A stretch of 64,000 nt of DNA, from assembly GCF_022539505.1 (NCBI RefSeq), contig NC_061510.1:268407687-268471686 (forward strand), written 5' to 3'. Made by a program: the position numbers and the translations under genes. This document shows, piece by piece, positions 44,299-56,363 of this stretch. Position 1 is the first letter of the stretch. Each line of letters begins with the position of its first letter. This DNA is from Lolium rigidum (lineage: Eukaryota; Streptophyta; Magnoliopsida; Poales; Poaceae). The notes below the pieces were generated by a model. The model did no database searches and was not told where the DNA came from. It was given only the letters and a program-made list of their open reading frames with translations.

Positions 44299-45934
44299 TG
44301 ATACGTCGCAAACGTATCTATAATTTTTGATGTTTCATGCTTGTTTTACATTAATTACTATATGTTTTAAGGGACTAACCTATTAATAGTTGCAAAAGTG
44401 CACAAGTTCTTGGTTTCAACTTTGTTGTGCAGGAAATAGGCAAATATGGAAGGAAATAGCTCATTATGGTGAAATCTGGAATTTCCCGGAATCTGTCCCT
44501 GCTGAACACTTTTCAAAGATAGCGTCGAAAATCCATCAAAACGACGTCCAATGAAATAGTCGTAAACTAAAAAATTGTACAGAATTTCAAACCGAACAAT
44601 TCGGACATCTTATTCGTCCAGAACGGACAACGGATGCATCCGGCAGAGCAGAATTACTGCGGAGGTTCGTGCAGTCTCCGGACTCCGAAAGTTGGTGACG
44701 TATTTGACACAAACTCTTTCCATACCTGGATATTTCGGTCCAACCACGAGTTGTGAGACTCATGAAGGACAGAGGAGAGTCCTAGGAAGGTTGTAGAGGT
44801 TCCCAAGAGCCCTTGGATCAAAGGGGCATCCATCCCATGGCCTAGATTGCATTTCCAACACTATATATTGATGGGAAACCCTATTTTTGGAGGCCCCCAA
44901 GCATTGTCACGAAAATCCTCCTCCTTGGCAGTAGCCAAGGAGGGGGAAACACTCATCTACACCAGCGCCAACTCAAGGAAGAAGAAGGCTAAGGGGCGGC
45001 GCTCCCCCATGATGCCGGCGGCGGGGAAGGAGTCCCCCGCGCCGCCGCCGGCGCCGCCCACGCCTCCGCCTCCCGGTGCTCCTCGCTGAGCCCTCCAACG
45101 TCTTCACCGTCATCTCCATCACCAACTCCTCATTTTATTTAGTGGTCCATCCTCTCACAAACCTCTGTACCGCCCTATGTAACCATGATGTTTGATGCTA
45201 TAAGTTATAATCCTATGATCTATGTCATGTTGCCATAGTTTATTTGTTCTTTGATTGATTGGTTGTTTCTCTTTGGTTCATTAGAGTTGTATGTTGATAT
45301 GTTACCGTCCTTGGTGCGCATTATATTTGTGCGCGCATGGATCAAGCACCATAGGATTGGTAATACTTGTATACTAGAAGGGGGAAGTTCTGCCGGAGTG
45401 ACAGAAACCTAAGGACGCGAATCGGATAGTTGCATGTATGGTAGTAAGAGGACCATTTACTTAAGGCTATGGTTGGGGAAACCTTAATGTTTGCTAGTAT
45501 TTACGGATGTTTGCTAGCAAGCCAATCATATAGTACTTGTAATCCCGGAGGGAGAGCATGTATATTTAGCCTCTCCTACATAGAAAGCTGCATCGAAGAC
45601 ATTGAACCCAAGATCTTCACTAATTGATCTTGGACAAAGCCACCACTATTACCACCGCCTTTCCACACTCATGGTACTGTTAGTTTAGTTTGTTTTATTG
45701 CTGCAGCACTAACATTTATTCCGTGTATTTTATTGTTCCGCAAAGTTACCTCTCATACCCGTTATCGCTCTAGTTTTATTTCCTAGATATTGCAAACGCT
45801 TAGTGTGCGTAGAGTTGTATCAGTGGTTGATAGAACTTGAGAGAATGTTTGTCCTACCTTTAGCTCCTCGTTGGGTTCGACACTCTTACTTATCGAAAAG
45901 GCTACACACGATCCCCTATACTTGTGGGACATCA
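44299..45934 (+). repeat. D 5' LTR
   Basis: A 1636-bp LTR from TGATACGTCGCAAACG to ...GTGGGACATCA. The start resembles the LTR of B, the rest differs. The Pro-rich 80-codon frame at 44847-45089 is LTR sequence. Confidence 0.75.
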
Positions 45935-45944
45935 AGACCTTTTC

Positions 45945-45962
45945 TGGCGCCGTTGCCGGGGA
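45945..45962 (+). other. D primer-binding site
   Basis: TGGCGCCGTTGCCGGGGA, ten bases after the LTR; unmutated. Confidence 0.8.
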
Positions 45963-48900
45963 GCCATAGCGTAGGTGAATATTTTCGTGTGCACTTGTTT
46001 GCTTTATCTCTAAGTAGTTTTACTTCCTGTACCTAGTTGTTCTCTATCTCTTGTATGGATAGGGAATGCGAATTACAAAAAAAATTAGTTGTACTTCTTA
46101 TATAAAAATAAATAAAAAAATGTTTTCAGAAAAGAAAAGTGATTGGAAAGATGAGTAATGGTGAAGTGGGGGTCGACCTTGAACACTTGTGTTCATGCCT
46201 GCGAAACCAAAACAATTCTTTCCATGGAAGCTTTTCATTAAAAACTTGTAAATAGTGTATATAGTGTATATAGTGTACATATCCCGTTGTAAATAGAATG
46301 TATAGATAACCCCTAGTTTGTTATGCAAGTTTGTCACTATGCTGCCTCGAAAACAGATTTCCTGTGCTCCACTGTCGAACATTTTAAAAATCACCAGAAC
46401 GTGATCTTGATCTGAAATTTCTTGAGTGCATAGTAGTGTTTGCTATCTAACTTTCATTAGTTCTGACTTTTCTGATTTGAGGTATGTAGACAGATCTAAT
46501 AATTCAATCTTTACGGACTGATTCTGTTGAGACAGATTTCCTATGCTGTGCTGCAAAAATTCGTGAAAAATCTCAGTATGGCATTTTGATCTGAAATGTT
46601 TTTGTGCATAGACCTGAGGTTATGATCTGTCTTTCATTAATCATGAGTTTTTCGATTTGAGCTACGTAACTATCTCATTGAGTGACATCTTTACAGAGCG
46701 TTCAGTTTTGACAGATTTATATTCTCTTTGTTTAAATATTGTACTTAGGATTCAAAAGTTTCCTTCGTTTTCAACGTACGATTGAAATAATAAGAAACCT
46801 CAGTATTACAGTGGCTAAATTTTGATAGATTTTATAGAAATTAGGGATACTTGAACACTTGTGGATTTTATTTAATGAGTACTAACCTACTAATGAATTT
46901 TGTGAAGCTTTATGTGGATGCAGTTTTTAAGTTCCAATCAATATGGTGATATGAGATGAGCAAGAGGATACAAGAGCTCAAGCTTGGGGATGTGTAGATG
47001 GATCCCAAGAGAATATTCAAGAAGATGCAAATATCTAAGCTTGGGGATGCCCAAGGCATCCCGGGGATGCCAAAGGCATCCCCCTATTCATCAACCAACA
47101 TGAGGTTGTCTCCTTCAAACTAAATATTACCCATCCACATGTAAGCATTGTATATAGTTGCTTTTATTATCTTTGGTTTTATCCTATTTATTTTTATTAG
47201 GTTCTTTATTTGGTTCTTGTTTCTTTTTCAGTTTCACTTATAATTGGAAAACAACAACAAAAAAAGGGGGTTTGAGAGCTCCATCAAATAATCATGCCCA
47301 TCTTAAATGGCTATAAAGAAAGAGCTTTATGGGAGACAACCCAATATGTTTATATTTCTGTTATTTACTACTTTGTTGAGTCTTGGAAGTTATTACTGCT
47401 GTAATGACCTCTCCTTATCATGTTTGTTTTGTTTTTGTGCCAAGAATTGCCTCTAATGGTAAGAAAGTGGTATTTGGGAGATTTGCAATCTTGTTTACTG
47501 TTTCTGGTTCATCACGAGAAAAATCGTCAAAAATCACCAGAACGTAAGTTTGAGCTGCCAATTTACGAGCATCTTCCCCAGGTATTTATCTAACTTTCAT
47601 TAGTTCAGAGTTTTTCGAGTTACTCAGAGTAACTATTTTTCAAAAATGAATTTTTACGAACTGTTCTGTTTTGACAGATTCTTGCACTATTTTACATTTG
47701 CATCTTTTTGCCCACCTTTTTGAGTTCTCTTGATCAAAGAACATTATTGAAGTTGTTCTATAGTAGCTAATGCTTATTAAAATGCTTTTCATATGTCATA
47801 CTGAACTTTGTAGATTTGATTAATATTATCATTGCACTAACGCTGCTAATGAGATTTGTGATGAGTTTTGTATGAAGGAAGTTTTCAAGTGTAGGAAAGA
47901 AGAATGATGAGATGAGATGAAGAATGGACAAAAGCTCAAGCTTGGGGATGCCCATGTCACCCCAAGATATATTCAAGAAGTACAAGCGTCAAAGCTTGGG
48001 GATGCCCAAGGCATCCCCTTCTTCATCAATAAAAATATCAGGTCCTGTTTCTGTTCACTATATTTTTATTGCTTCATATACTATGTGTTATTTTTGGAGC
48101 GTCTTTATTTTATGTTGTGTATTTTATTTTATTTTTTTCAATAAAGTGGGCACCATCATACCATGTTTGTTTGGGAGAGAGACACGCTCCGTTTTAATTG
48201 TATGAACGCTCTAGTTTTCACTCTTATTGTTCAACGAGCGTTTTATTTTTGCTAGTACTGCGTTTAGCTCTGGTTTTTCACTCCTATTTTGTTCAGAGCT
48301 TGTTAGTATGCTTCAGTTATATATGATTAGCTCTCCGATCTTTAATGAATATTATAAATGAGAGTTGTTTCAAATAAATTGATTGGTGTTGGATACGAGT
48401 AAAAAGGTTTCATATTAATAGTGATGCAAATGGAAGATCTTCTCTGATGTTTCAATTGGGTTGAATTGATCATTTAGTTTAGACTTTTAATATCACCATA
48501 TGCTTTAATTAATAAGTTTTGTCGCTATGCATGATTATGACCATTATTGCTCTCTTAGTTGGTCGCTATCTTTCTTTTTGCTAGCCTTCATTCTATACTG
48601 AGTATGATCTCTACTCGTGCATCCAACCACCAAAAACCAAAATATGCCAAAAGTGTCCACCATACCTACCTATATGTGGTATTTCACCACCACTCCAAGT
48701 AAATTTACATGTGCTACCTTTAAAACCTTCAAAATAATTCCTTGTTTTTGCAATACATAGCTCATGGGAAAGTAGCCTAAAAAATATTGTGGTGAGGAAT
48801 ATGTCACTTATGTATCTTAGTTCTTATAAGCTGCTTGTTGTGTGGCAACCATGCTGACATGGGGACACCATCATCATATTTTTGATAAATATCATGTGAG

Positions 48901-49656
48901 TTACTATGCATGTCCGTCTTGTCTGAAATAAAGGAGATAACCATGATAAAAGGTTAGAGTATGCATATTGTTAGAGAAGAACATTGGGCCGCTAACCAAA
49001 GCCATGTTTACATGGTGGAAGTTTCAGCATGGACATTAAAACCTCAAAAATCTCTTATGAGAAATTTATGTTGCCAAAAGCTTTAAGCTTAAAGAGGAGT
49101 CCATTTGTGTGTTGTCCATATTGTCCCGGTATGGATGTCTAAGTTGAGAATAATCAAAAGCGAGAAATCCAATGCGAACTTTCTCCTTAGACCTTTGTAT
49201 AGGTGGCATGAAGGTACCCCTTTGTGAAACTTGGTTGAAACATATGTAATGCGATGATAATCCATGGAAATCCGAACTAATTAGGACAAGGTGCGGGCAC
49301 TATTAGTATTCGATGCATGAGGCTTGCAACTTATAGGAAGTTTTATACATAACCTATATTACTTATTGCTACCGTTGACACAATTGCCTCTCTTAAAATT
49401 TTATATCTCTATGTTTTCAAAATAAAAAGCTCTAGCACATGTTTAATCTCTGCTTCCCTCTGCGAAGGGCCATTCTTTTACTTTTATGTTGAGTCTTCAT
49501 CTTCTAAGTTATATGCACCATCTTATGAGAGCATAGTTGTCATTTTTAGTTCTATGTGCATTGTCCCAAAATTATTATTGATTGAATCATGAATGTGTTA
49601 TTAATTGTTCTTAAATTATTTGTATCTAGTCATCCTTTGAACTTTGAAGGTGCATG
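45963..49656 (+). other. D internal region, non-coding with repeated modules
   Basis: No open frame of note. Two modules, around 46330-47095 and 47490-48040, each contain AAAATCACCAGAACGT, CTTTCATTAGTTC and a terminal AAGCTTGGGGATGCCC block. Hairpins with arms GGGGATGCC/GGCATCCC lie at 47043-47062, 47063-47083 and 47998-48018. Confidence 0.6.
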
Positions 49657-50821
49657 TGTTATCACCAGATTTTAACCAAGTTTGGAGATGGGCCGTGATT
49701 AAATGGGCTTAGAGAATATGCACGAAAATTATTCCTGAACCGGCCTTGTATAAGAAGTTTGGGCTAGATTGCCCGTGTATCTGTAAATTATAGTAGGTTA
49801 CGTGTCGGTTAGAATTAAGAGATAGAGTTTAGCTCGTACACAGTTGGGTTTATTCCCAAGTTAGAAAGTCTACGGACTATAAATATGCATCTAGGGTTAT
49901 TGAGAAAGGAGGACGATCACGTTCACAACAAACCAATCTAGGCGCATCGCCACCCCTTGTTCGAGGGTTTCTTCCGGGTAAGCGTCATGCTGCCTAGATC
50001 GCATCTTGCGATCTAGGCAGTATCTGTTTATTCGTTGATTGGTGTTGCTCGTGCTGAAGCCTTTTTGATGGCGAGCAATACCCTTATCGTAGATGTTTTG
50101 GGGCTGACGTCGACACTTTCATGACATGCTTGCTTAGCTATGCTGCCCCTCAATGTCTAGCTGCCCTTACACCTATCCTGGGTGTAAGGGCAGCATCTTG
50201 CTTGTTCTTTATTTAGTAGATCTGATCCGTTATAGTCGTTCCTTGTACTTCAAGGATTGGTTTGATATCCGCATGGTTAGGCCTTACAGACGGGTTGAAT
50301 GATCCGGTAGCGCGTAAGGTGTGGTTTATTAAGTCCTAGAGGGATTGTTCCGGGGATCAACTTCATGTTAGTTTTTAGGCCTCTTTAGGGCTGGTTTTCC
50401 ATCATCTTACGTATCTGTAAGGCTCAACCACGCGTAGGATGTTCCGGTTATGCGGTGAAAACCCTAGACTATCGTAGATTGGTTTAACTTGATGTTGATA
50501 AAGCAGGATCCCCATGTCACCGTAAATCCAACGTGAACCATGGGGCGATCGGCTCTTTGAGCCGATCCACAAGGCAACCTAAGAGCCGATCGGGGCTCGT
50601 ATTTAATGTTTACGTGTTTTCCATGCAGGAAACTAATCGAAGCAATCCATCACCTTCCTGATCAGGTATAGGTCAGGTGGCATGCCCTTGCATCAGCCGG
50701 GACGTGTGCCGGAGCATTGCGGGCCGTTACCCGAGGGACCAGGATCCACCGGCGATCCCGGGAGCCTCCCGGCTCTCCGTGTTGCCCGTCGCTGCTCGCC
50801 GGTGGGTTTTGGTAGGCAACA
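49657..50821 (+). repeat. X3 5' LTR
   Basis: An 1165-bp LTR, clearly related to those of X1 and X2 but more diverged. TATA is at 49878-49885, hairpins at 49990-50020 and 50547-50568. Possible splice donor CGG|GTAAGC is at about 49978, acceptor CATGCAG|G at about 50628. Confidence 0.85.
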
Positions 50822-50883
50822 CATTCTGGCACGCCCGGTGGGACACTCTACAACAACAACTACGTCGACCTCTGCAGCAACCA

Positions 50884-53130
50884 TGTCAAAAGCTGCGGAT
50901 GAGGTGGCGGACGAGCCAGTCACGTACGCGGATCCGCCTCGAGGAGCACAAGAAGAAGTATGATGAGATCAAAGCCCTCTTAGAAGCCGATCTCATCGGC
51001 TCCTTCGCGAAGACCCGTTCACATGGCATTAGGTGGAAAGGGTTCTCACCCGAAGGCGCTCTTGATGAAGTAGACCTGTCTACCTCTTCAGAGGAACGCA
51101 CCAGAGCTCTATGCCAGGAGATTAATTACATGGTGGCTCATTCTCTACACCGCCATTCTGAGAGCTTGGTGAACGCTTTTGAGCGCGTGGCGGTTCGCGT
51201 GGTTCAGGAAATCATGAAGCATCAGTACTCCCCATCAGGGCCTATCCTACGGACTCACAAGGGAGAAATACCGTTCCAGACCAGACCGCCGCTACCATTT
51301 GCGCTTACAGCGCCAGAGCCACAGGGTTCACCGTCGTACGTCGTCTACAAGGTGGGAGGCGATCCTGGCGATTGCCAATTCCTGTATGAGCCGCCTAAAG
51401 AGATCCCACATGGATACGTGTGCACATACGTGCCGGACAGCAATACCTTGGCGCGCACGAACCAGATTGCGCCAGCATGGATTTCTGGAGCAGACGCCGA
51501 TAAGCAGACATGGCTAGCTAAATATGCCACCGGAACGAGTCATGAGAGCTCGGTCCCTGCAGCTCATACCATGGAACAAATCAGTACCATCTTAAGAGAC
51601 CAGTTCGGCATCCTGCCGAAGAGGAAAACAATCGGCTACTCCAAGCCGTACCCCGACGAGTATGATTTGATCCCGCTGCCACCCAAGTATCGGCTCCCTG
51701 AATTCTCAAAATTCAATGGAGCAGAAGGGTCTAGCTCAATTAAGCACGTGAGCCGATATTTGGCACAGTTGGGCATGATTTCAGCATCAGACCCGTTACG
51801 TGTAAGATTTTTTGCACAATCTCTCACGGGATCAGCCTTTGGGTGGTACACCTCGTTGCCACCAAACTCAGTCCGGACGTGGAAGCAACTGGAAGAACAG
51901 TTTCATGTTCAATATCACTCAGAAGCTACCGAGGCTGGCATTGCCGATCTAACGTAGGTGCGGCAGAAGCGAGGAGAAACGGTGTCGGAATACATTCAAC
52001 GTTTCAGGACTCGTCAGGAACCGATGTTATTCGGTTCGTTTAACCGAGAAAGAAGCGACCGATCCGGCAGCATTGGGCCTCGCAACGCCGATCAAGGATC
52101 CGGCTTTCCAAGTAGAGTACAATTCACTCGTCGCACATGGTCCAGTAAACTAACATCGTATGAACAGCGCCACCCCGAATTGTACCAGGACAAGTTTAAG
52201 CGTCCGGTAGGCCTGGTCGAGACAGTAAGAAGCCGAGGATTCTGCGAAGACCTCGGAAGTAGCCGTGGCTGAATGGGCTCGGGGGCAGCTCCCGTGTCCT
52301 GCAAATGGGTGAAACCACAAGGGCCTGCAAAAGGGTTCGACTTCGATGTGAGCAAGGCTGAGCAGATATTTGATTTATTGCTTAAGGAAAAACAGCTGAA
52401 GTTACCCGAAGGCCATAAAATCCCTACGGAGCAAGAAATGAACGGGAGACCGTACTGCAAGTGGCATCACTCGTTCACCCATACCACCAATGACTGCAAA
52501 GAGTTTCGTCGGCAGATCCAAACGGCGATAGAACAAGGCCGATTGATCTTTGGCCAGTTTGCCATGAAAGTGGACACACATCCGTTTCCTGGCGTCAACA
52601 TGGTGGAACTCGATCATACCGCGAGGCGTCGGCTAGATTTCTCATTCGATGTTAACATGGCAGGGCCTGTATACCACCATGGCAAGGATAAAGAAGAAAG
52701 CAGTCACTCTCGTGGTAAGGAAAAGGAGGAGGCCGACCCGCGCGACCGGCCCCGGTATGACAACAGACGGTACCTCATCGAAGAACAAGTGAGAAGCGTG
52801 CGATATCAACAACCACTCTCCGCGCATCTCCATAACAAGTATGAGCGTCAGTATGACCGACGTCGGCGGTACGACGGAGAAGACGAAAGATATCGTTGGT
52901 CTGACATAGACAATGGAAGGTATCGTCGGTATGACAGGAACGACGAAGGGCATGAGCACCGCGCTAAGGGGAGATCAAGAGAGCAGGAGGACATGGATAG
53001 ACACTGGGACTGCCCTTTCTTCAAGCACTGCTGGGATTCAGGAATGAGCCGATTGCCTACAATCGACAACTGCCCGGAGTGTAGACGGCGGAAGAGGGAC
53101 GCAGGAGAAGTTTCGGTTTTAAGCGTCTAG
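50884..53130 (+). pseudogene. X3 gag
   Basis: The likely start is ATG 50884. A frameshift near 50935 moves to the long frame that stays open to 51957 and contains ADLIGSFAKTRSHGIRW, GYSKPYPDEYDLIPL and QSLTGSAFGWYTSLPP. The stop at 51955-51957 (TAG) probably replaces Gln. After further breaks, 52273-53130 is open for 285 codons. It holds a C/H-rich YCKWHHSFTHTTNDC, a long Arg/Asp/Tyr-rich region, and a second zinc-knuckle-like stretch (DCPFFKHCW...CPEC). The gene makes the capsid part of the polyprotein. Confidence 0.8.
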
Positions 53131-53284
53131 GGCCTCTCCCACCTCGGAATATACGAGCTGAGTCATCTCAAGAAGAAGACTTTGAGGAGTCGAAGATGAA
53201 GAAGAGGATAAGTACCACCGGCCAAGGTGGTGTCCCGATGGACTCAGCCACTCCCAAAAGCGTAGGGTTCAGCGGCTACGCAGC

Positions 53285-54097
53285 TTGGAGCAAGCCGAGG
53301 CGCAATACCTGCACACGTTGAGGAAAGCGCGGCCCGATCTGGCCGTGAAAATTCAGCAAACGTTGGACGAGGAGAGTCGTCCACTGAAGAAAGAATGGCA
53401 CCCCAAGCAAGTAAAAGCCGATGCGAGTGCATCAGCTGGCACAAATATGGTGTTCATACTTCCACCGGAGTTTCGTGCTCCAGGAACCGAAGAAGTACCG
53501 ATAGCACAGTTTGACTGCGGTCCACGTCCAGTCATCTTTGAAAAGCCACGAGAGAAGGGCTACAAACATATGAAGGCCCTGTACCTAAAAGGTTATATCA
53601 ATGGGCAGCCCGTCGGCAAGATGTTGGTTGACACAGGAGCGGCAGTCAATATAATGCCATATTCCATGCTACGGCGTTTGGGACGCTCCAGCGCAGATCT
53701 GATCAAGACCAACGTCACACTAAACGACTTCAACGGCCAAGCATCAGGTACGCAAGGCGTTCTGAACGTGGATCTAACCGTAGGCCGAAAGACCATCCCA
53801 ACAACGTTCTTCATCGTCGACAGCAAAAGCACCTACGCTGTCCTGCTAGGGAGGGATTGGATTCACGCCAACTGCTGCATTCCATCTACAATGCACCAAT
53901 GCCTGATACAATGGGATGGAGATGAAGTAGAAGTCGTGCATGCAGACGACTCGATCAAGGTCTCAATAGCCGGCATGAACATTTGGGACTCGGAAGACCA
54001 AGAGCCGCTCTCTGGAGTCAGTTTGGACGGCTGTGAGTGCATCGAAGTTACAAAAAACGGGGTGAGGCTGGTCTTATCCACCGGCCTGATAGAGTAG
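53285..54097 (+). CDS. X3 retropepsin domain of the gag-pro polyprotein
   Basis: An open 270-codon frame downstream of gag. Residues about 1-90 are the linker also seen in X1 and X2 (LHTLRKARPDLA, CGPRPVIFEKPRE). The active-site motif MLVDTGAAVNIMP lies near residue 114-126 and LLGRDWIHAN near residue 186, the usual spacing for a retroviral-type aspartic protease. The frame ends 54095-54097. It would be translated as part of a polyprotein, so the first Met is not a real start. No RT follows: the frame ends and non-coding GCCGAT-rich sequence begins. Confidence 0.8.
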   Translation: MEQAEAQYLHTLRKARPDLAVKIQQTLDEESRPLKKEWHPKQVKADASASAGTNMVFILPPEFRAPGTEEVPIAQFDCGPRPVIFEKPREKGYKHMKALYLKGYINGQPVGKMLVDTGAAVNIMPYSMLRRLGRSSADLIKTNVTLNDFNGQASGTQGVLNVDLTVGRKTIPTTFFIVDSKSTYAVLLGRDWIHANCCIPSTMHQCLIQWDGDEVEVVHADDSIKVSIAGMNIWDSEDQEPLSGVSLDGCECIEVTKNGVRLVLSTGLIE

Positions 54098-54692
54098 TAA
54101 GAGCAACATCCATCGACATACGTGGCAAGGCCGATCCCTGCGATCGGCCCCAAAAAATAAAAAGCAAGGATCTCACCTCAAGCATGTCACGTAGTCGTAG
54201 TAGGAAGACTCCCTCCTGTAAGGGAGCACATATAAGTTGTAAACTTTCATTGAACAATACAATCAACAAGGAGGCCGATTCCAGCAATCGGCCAAAATTA
54301 TCCACGCCATACGTTATGCCTGTGTTCAGCATCGATCTAACAGGCGACGGAAAGCTAGGGTATGGGTTCACGTCGGCTGATGAGCTAGAAGAGATCTTCA
54401 ATTATAGTTCAGGTGGAGCCGATGTTCAGGTACAACCCCTGGAATCGGATAACTGGAGAGCCGATATCTTCAATTACTTGAAAGATTCGGCTCGGGGGGC
54501 ACCTAATATGGGTAACGAACAATGAAATATGGGGCCGACACACGAAATCGGCCAGTAAAAAAAAACCAAAATACACACGATACAAGTACAGCCGGTGCGC
54601 AGACATCGACTTCAGACAAAAAGCCGATGCACAGCCATCGACTCTAGAGGTACAAGCTCAATTGAGTAGTTATCAGGTTACATAGAGAGGCT
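54098..54692 (+). other. Interval between protease and antisense gene in X3
   Basis: The part around 54260-54525 has a weak open frame (SADELEEIFNY) before the motif CTCGGGGGGCACC. It may be a scrap of the region that once preceded RT. The rest is rich in GCCGAT/ATCGGC and non-coding. X2 has a short counterpart at 26370-26520. Confidence 0.4.
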
Positions 54693-56285
54693 CTACTGAA
54701 GGAATACCTCAAGGGCATGGAGGGCGTCAGCACGAACGCGATCCACCTCGACGATCTCGGCCTCATCATCTTCGTCCTTGCCTGCCACCAGCTGCTTGTT
54801 CAGGGCACGTATTTCGGCCAGATCAGTCTTCAGTTCGCTTTGAGACCTTCTGCTTCTTCGTGGGAGTGGGCAATAAGAGCTTCCTTATCTTGGATGAGCT
54901 GTTTTGTTGCCCGGACCCTCTCTTCAAGGTCCTCCAACTCCTTTCGCAAGGTCTCAAGTTCAGCAGTGCTGACAGAGGTGTCAGTTTTGGCGTCCAAAGC
55001 TGCCTTCTTCTCATTAAGCCGCTGACATTTGTCCGCAATATCGGCTTTCAACGGAAGCTGGGCGTGGCGTAGGTTGATTCTCTGACGAGCCAATTTCACC
55101 CTTGACCTATAGGCAGACAGAGTCACAATTGGCCAGAGTTTCACCTGCAACGTCACCGGGAGGTGAGGCTGGATGTCTTCAAGAATGCTCTTCACTTCTT
55201 CGGGGTCTTCAACCAATGTCTCAATTGAGGAGGAGAGCAGGGCCTTGAGATGCTGGAGTTGACCATGTGTAGCGCTGGGTCCTGACTCCTTACTTGCTTT
55301 AGAAGTAGCTGGTTCGATAGATTCAGGGTCGAACGTTAGCAAGCTTGAGAGGTCATAACCCTGACAAACAACAAGAACAACGTCAGCAAAAGAGAAGGGT
55401 AGAGCTAAGGGAAGGGACTGTACCTCCCCTAAGACCAGAGGAATAGCCGATGAAGAGGTGATCGGCTCCTGTGTTTACGCCGTGGGCTTGGCCAAGTTGG
55501 CAACCTTGTCAGCTACACTTTTAGAAGTTGCTAGGTCCACGGTGGCGGATGGCATCAGTACCTCCTCGACCTCCCCACTAGAGGTGTCATCAGTCTGCAA
55601 AGGAAGTGGTTAGCCGATGAGAACAACAATGGGTTAGCATGAAATATGAGCCAAGGAGAGTATGGAGGGTAATTACATTCGAAATCTCCTGGTTTAATGA
55701 AGAGGCTTGCGGTTCCTTGCGAGCTCTCTTGATGCATCGGCTCTTTGTGCGTAGACTGCCCTGCCCTGCTTTGATGGGAGTTTGGGAAGCAGCAGGTTCA
55801 GGAGCTGACCTTTTCTTGGAAGCCGACAGTGGCAAGTCTAGCTGGCTCTGCGTGGTGTTTTTCCCAGAGTTGCCTGAGCTCGAGTCCCTTCGACTGGACT
55901 GTGTCTCCTCACTGGAGTTTTCTTCAGTAGAGGCCTGTAAAAGAAATACAAGCAGGTTGCAGAAGCCTAGAAGGATAGATGAAATCAGCCAAGACATGGA
56001 TCAGCTTACGTGCAAACTTTCTTGAGCTGGAGTGGGGCTTTGGCGCTTCAAGGTCTTCCTGGAAGCCACTTTCCTCACTGCTGTTCTCGCCTTGACTGAG
56101 GCTCGGGGGGCAGCCGGCCCAGAAGATACTCTGCTCTTGGAAGCCGATTTTGGCGTCATCGGCTGGCTCTGCATCACAACCTTTTTCAAAGGTGGTGAGT
56201 TTTTGCAGAAGAGGACCACCGGAGCTGGTGGGAGGAATCTGAAGGGGGAGCCGTCATCATGTACAGGTTCTGGACCGTCTTGTTG
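54693..56285 (-). pseudogene. aORF-B: spliced antisense coiled-coil gene in X3, 5' end missing
   Basis: Four exons can be defined on the minus strand: 56010-56285, 55677-55934, 55424-55594 and 54693-55360. Acceptors have strong pyrimidine tracts (TCTCTTTGCAG, TTTCTTTTACAG, CTTCCTTTGCAG, TTGTTTGTCAG); donors are GTAAGC, GTAATT and GTACAG. All introns are phase 0, so one frame runs through. The first two exons encode Ser/Lys/Arg-rich sequence with basic clusters (CIKRARKE) suggesting nuclear import. The last begins GYDLSSLLTFDPES and contains a long coiled coil (LETLRKELEDLEERVRA). Defects are an in-frame TAA at 55475-55477 and a frameshift near 54830. Upstream exons were lost where a Sabrina-like LTR begins. 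The layout resembles antisense genes known from Tat-lineage elements, which can carry Transposase_28 or plant-mobile-domain-like parts; no such domain is visible here. Confidence 0.65.
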
Positions 56286-56363
56286 CTGCAAAGAGACAGA
56301 GCAAGGTTATAAAAGAAAAGAAATCATTGTAAGCCACTTCAAGATAATTCGTGAGTAGTGGTA

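Larger units (their letters stand above)
44299..49656 (+). mobile_element. D: Athila-type element, 5' part
   Basis: A plus-strand element with 5' LTR 44299-45934, primer-binding site and a long non-coding internal region. It is interrupted by X3 at 49657, and its remainder is not found in the window. No gag or pol domain is visible. The 3' part of the region resembles B. Confidence 0.7.
49657..56363 (+). mobile_element. X3: Tat-like element of family X, 3' end missing
   Basis: A plus-strand element with 5' LTR 49657-50821, primer-binding site 50827-50844, gag, retropepsin, no RT or integrase, and antisense gene aORF-B. It is cut at 56364 by a Sabrina-like LTR; aORF-A and the 3' LTR should lie beyond but are not seen in the window. 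This is the most divergent of the three copies and the only one with a protease. Confidence 0.85.

Noticed and set aside
44847..45089. Pro-rich 80-codon frame in the D LTR
   Set aside because: Lies in an LTR, low complexity, and similar frames do not occur in the related LTRs.
50677..50883. N-terminal extension of the 426-codon X3 gag frame
   Set aside because: It starts inside the LTR and crosses the primer-binding site. The gag start by homology is ATG 50884 in another frame, followed by a frameshift.
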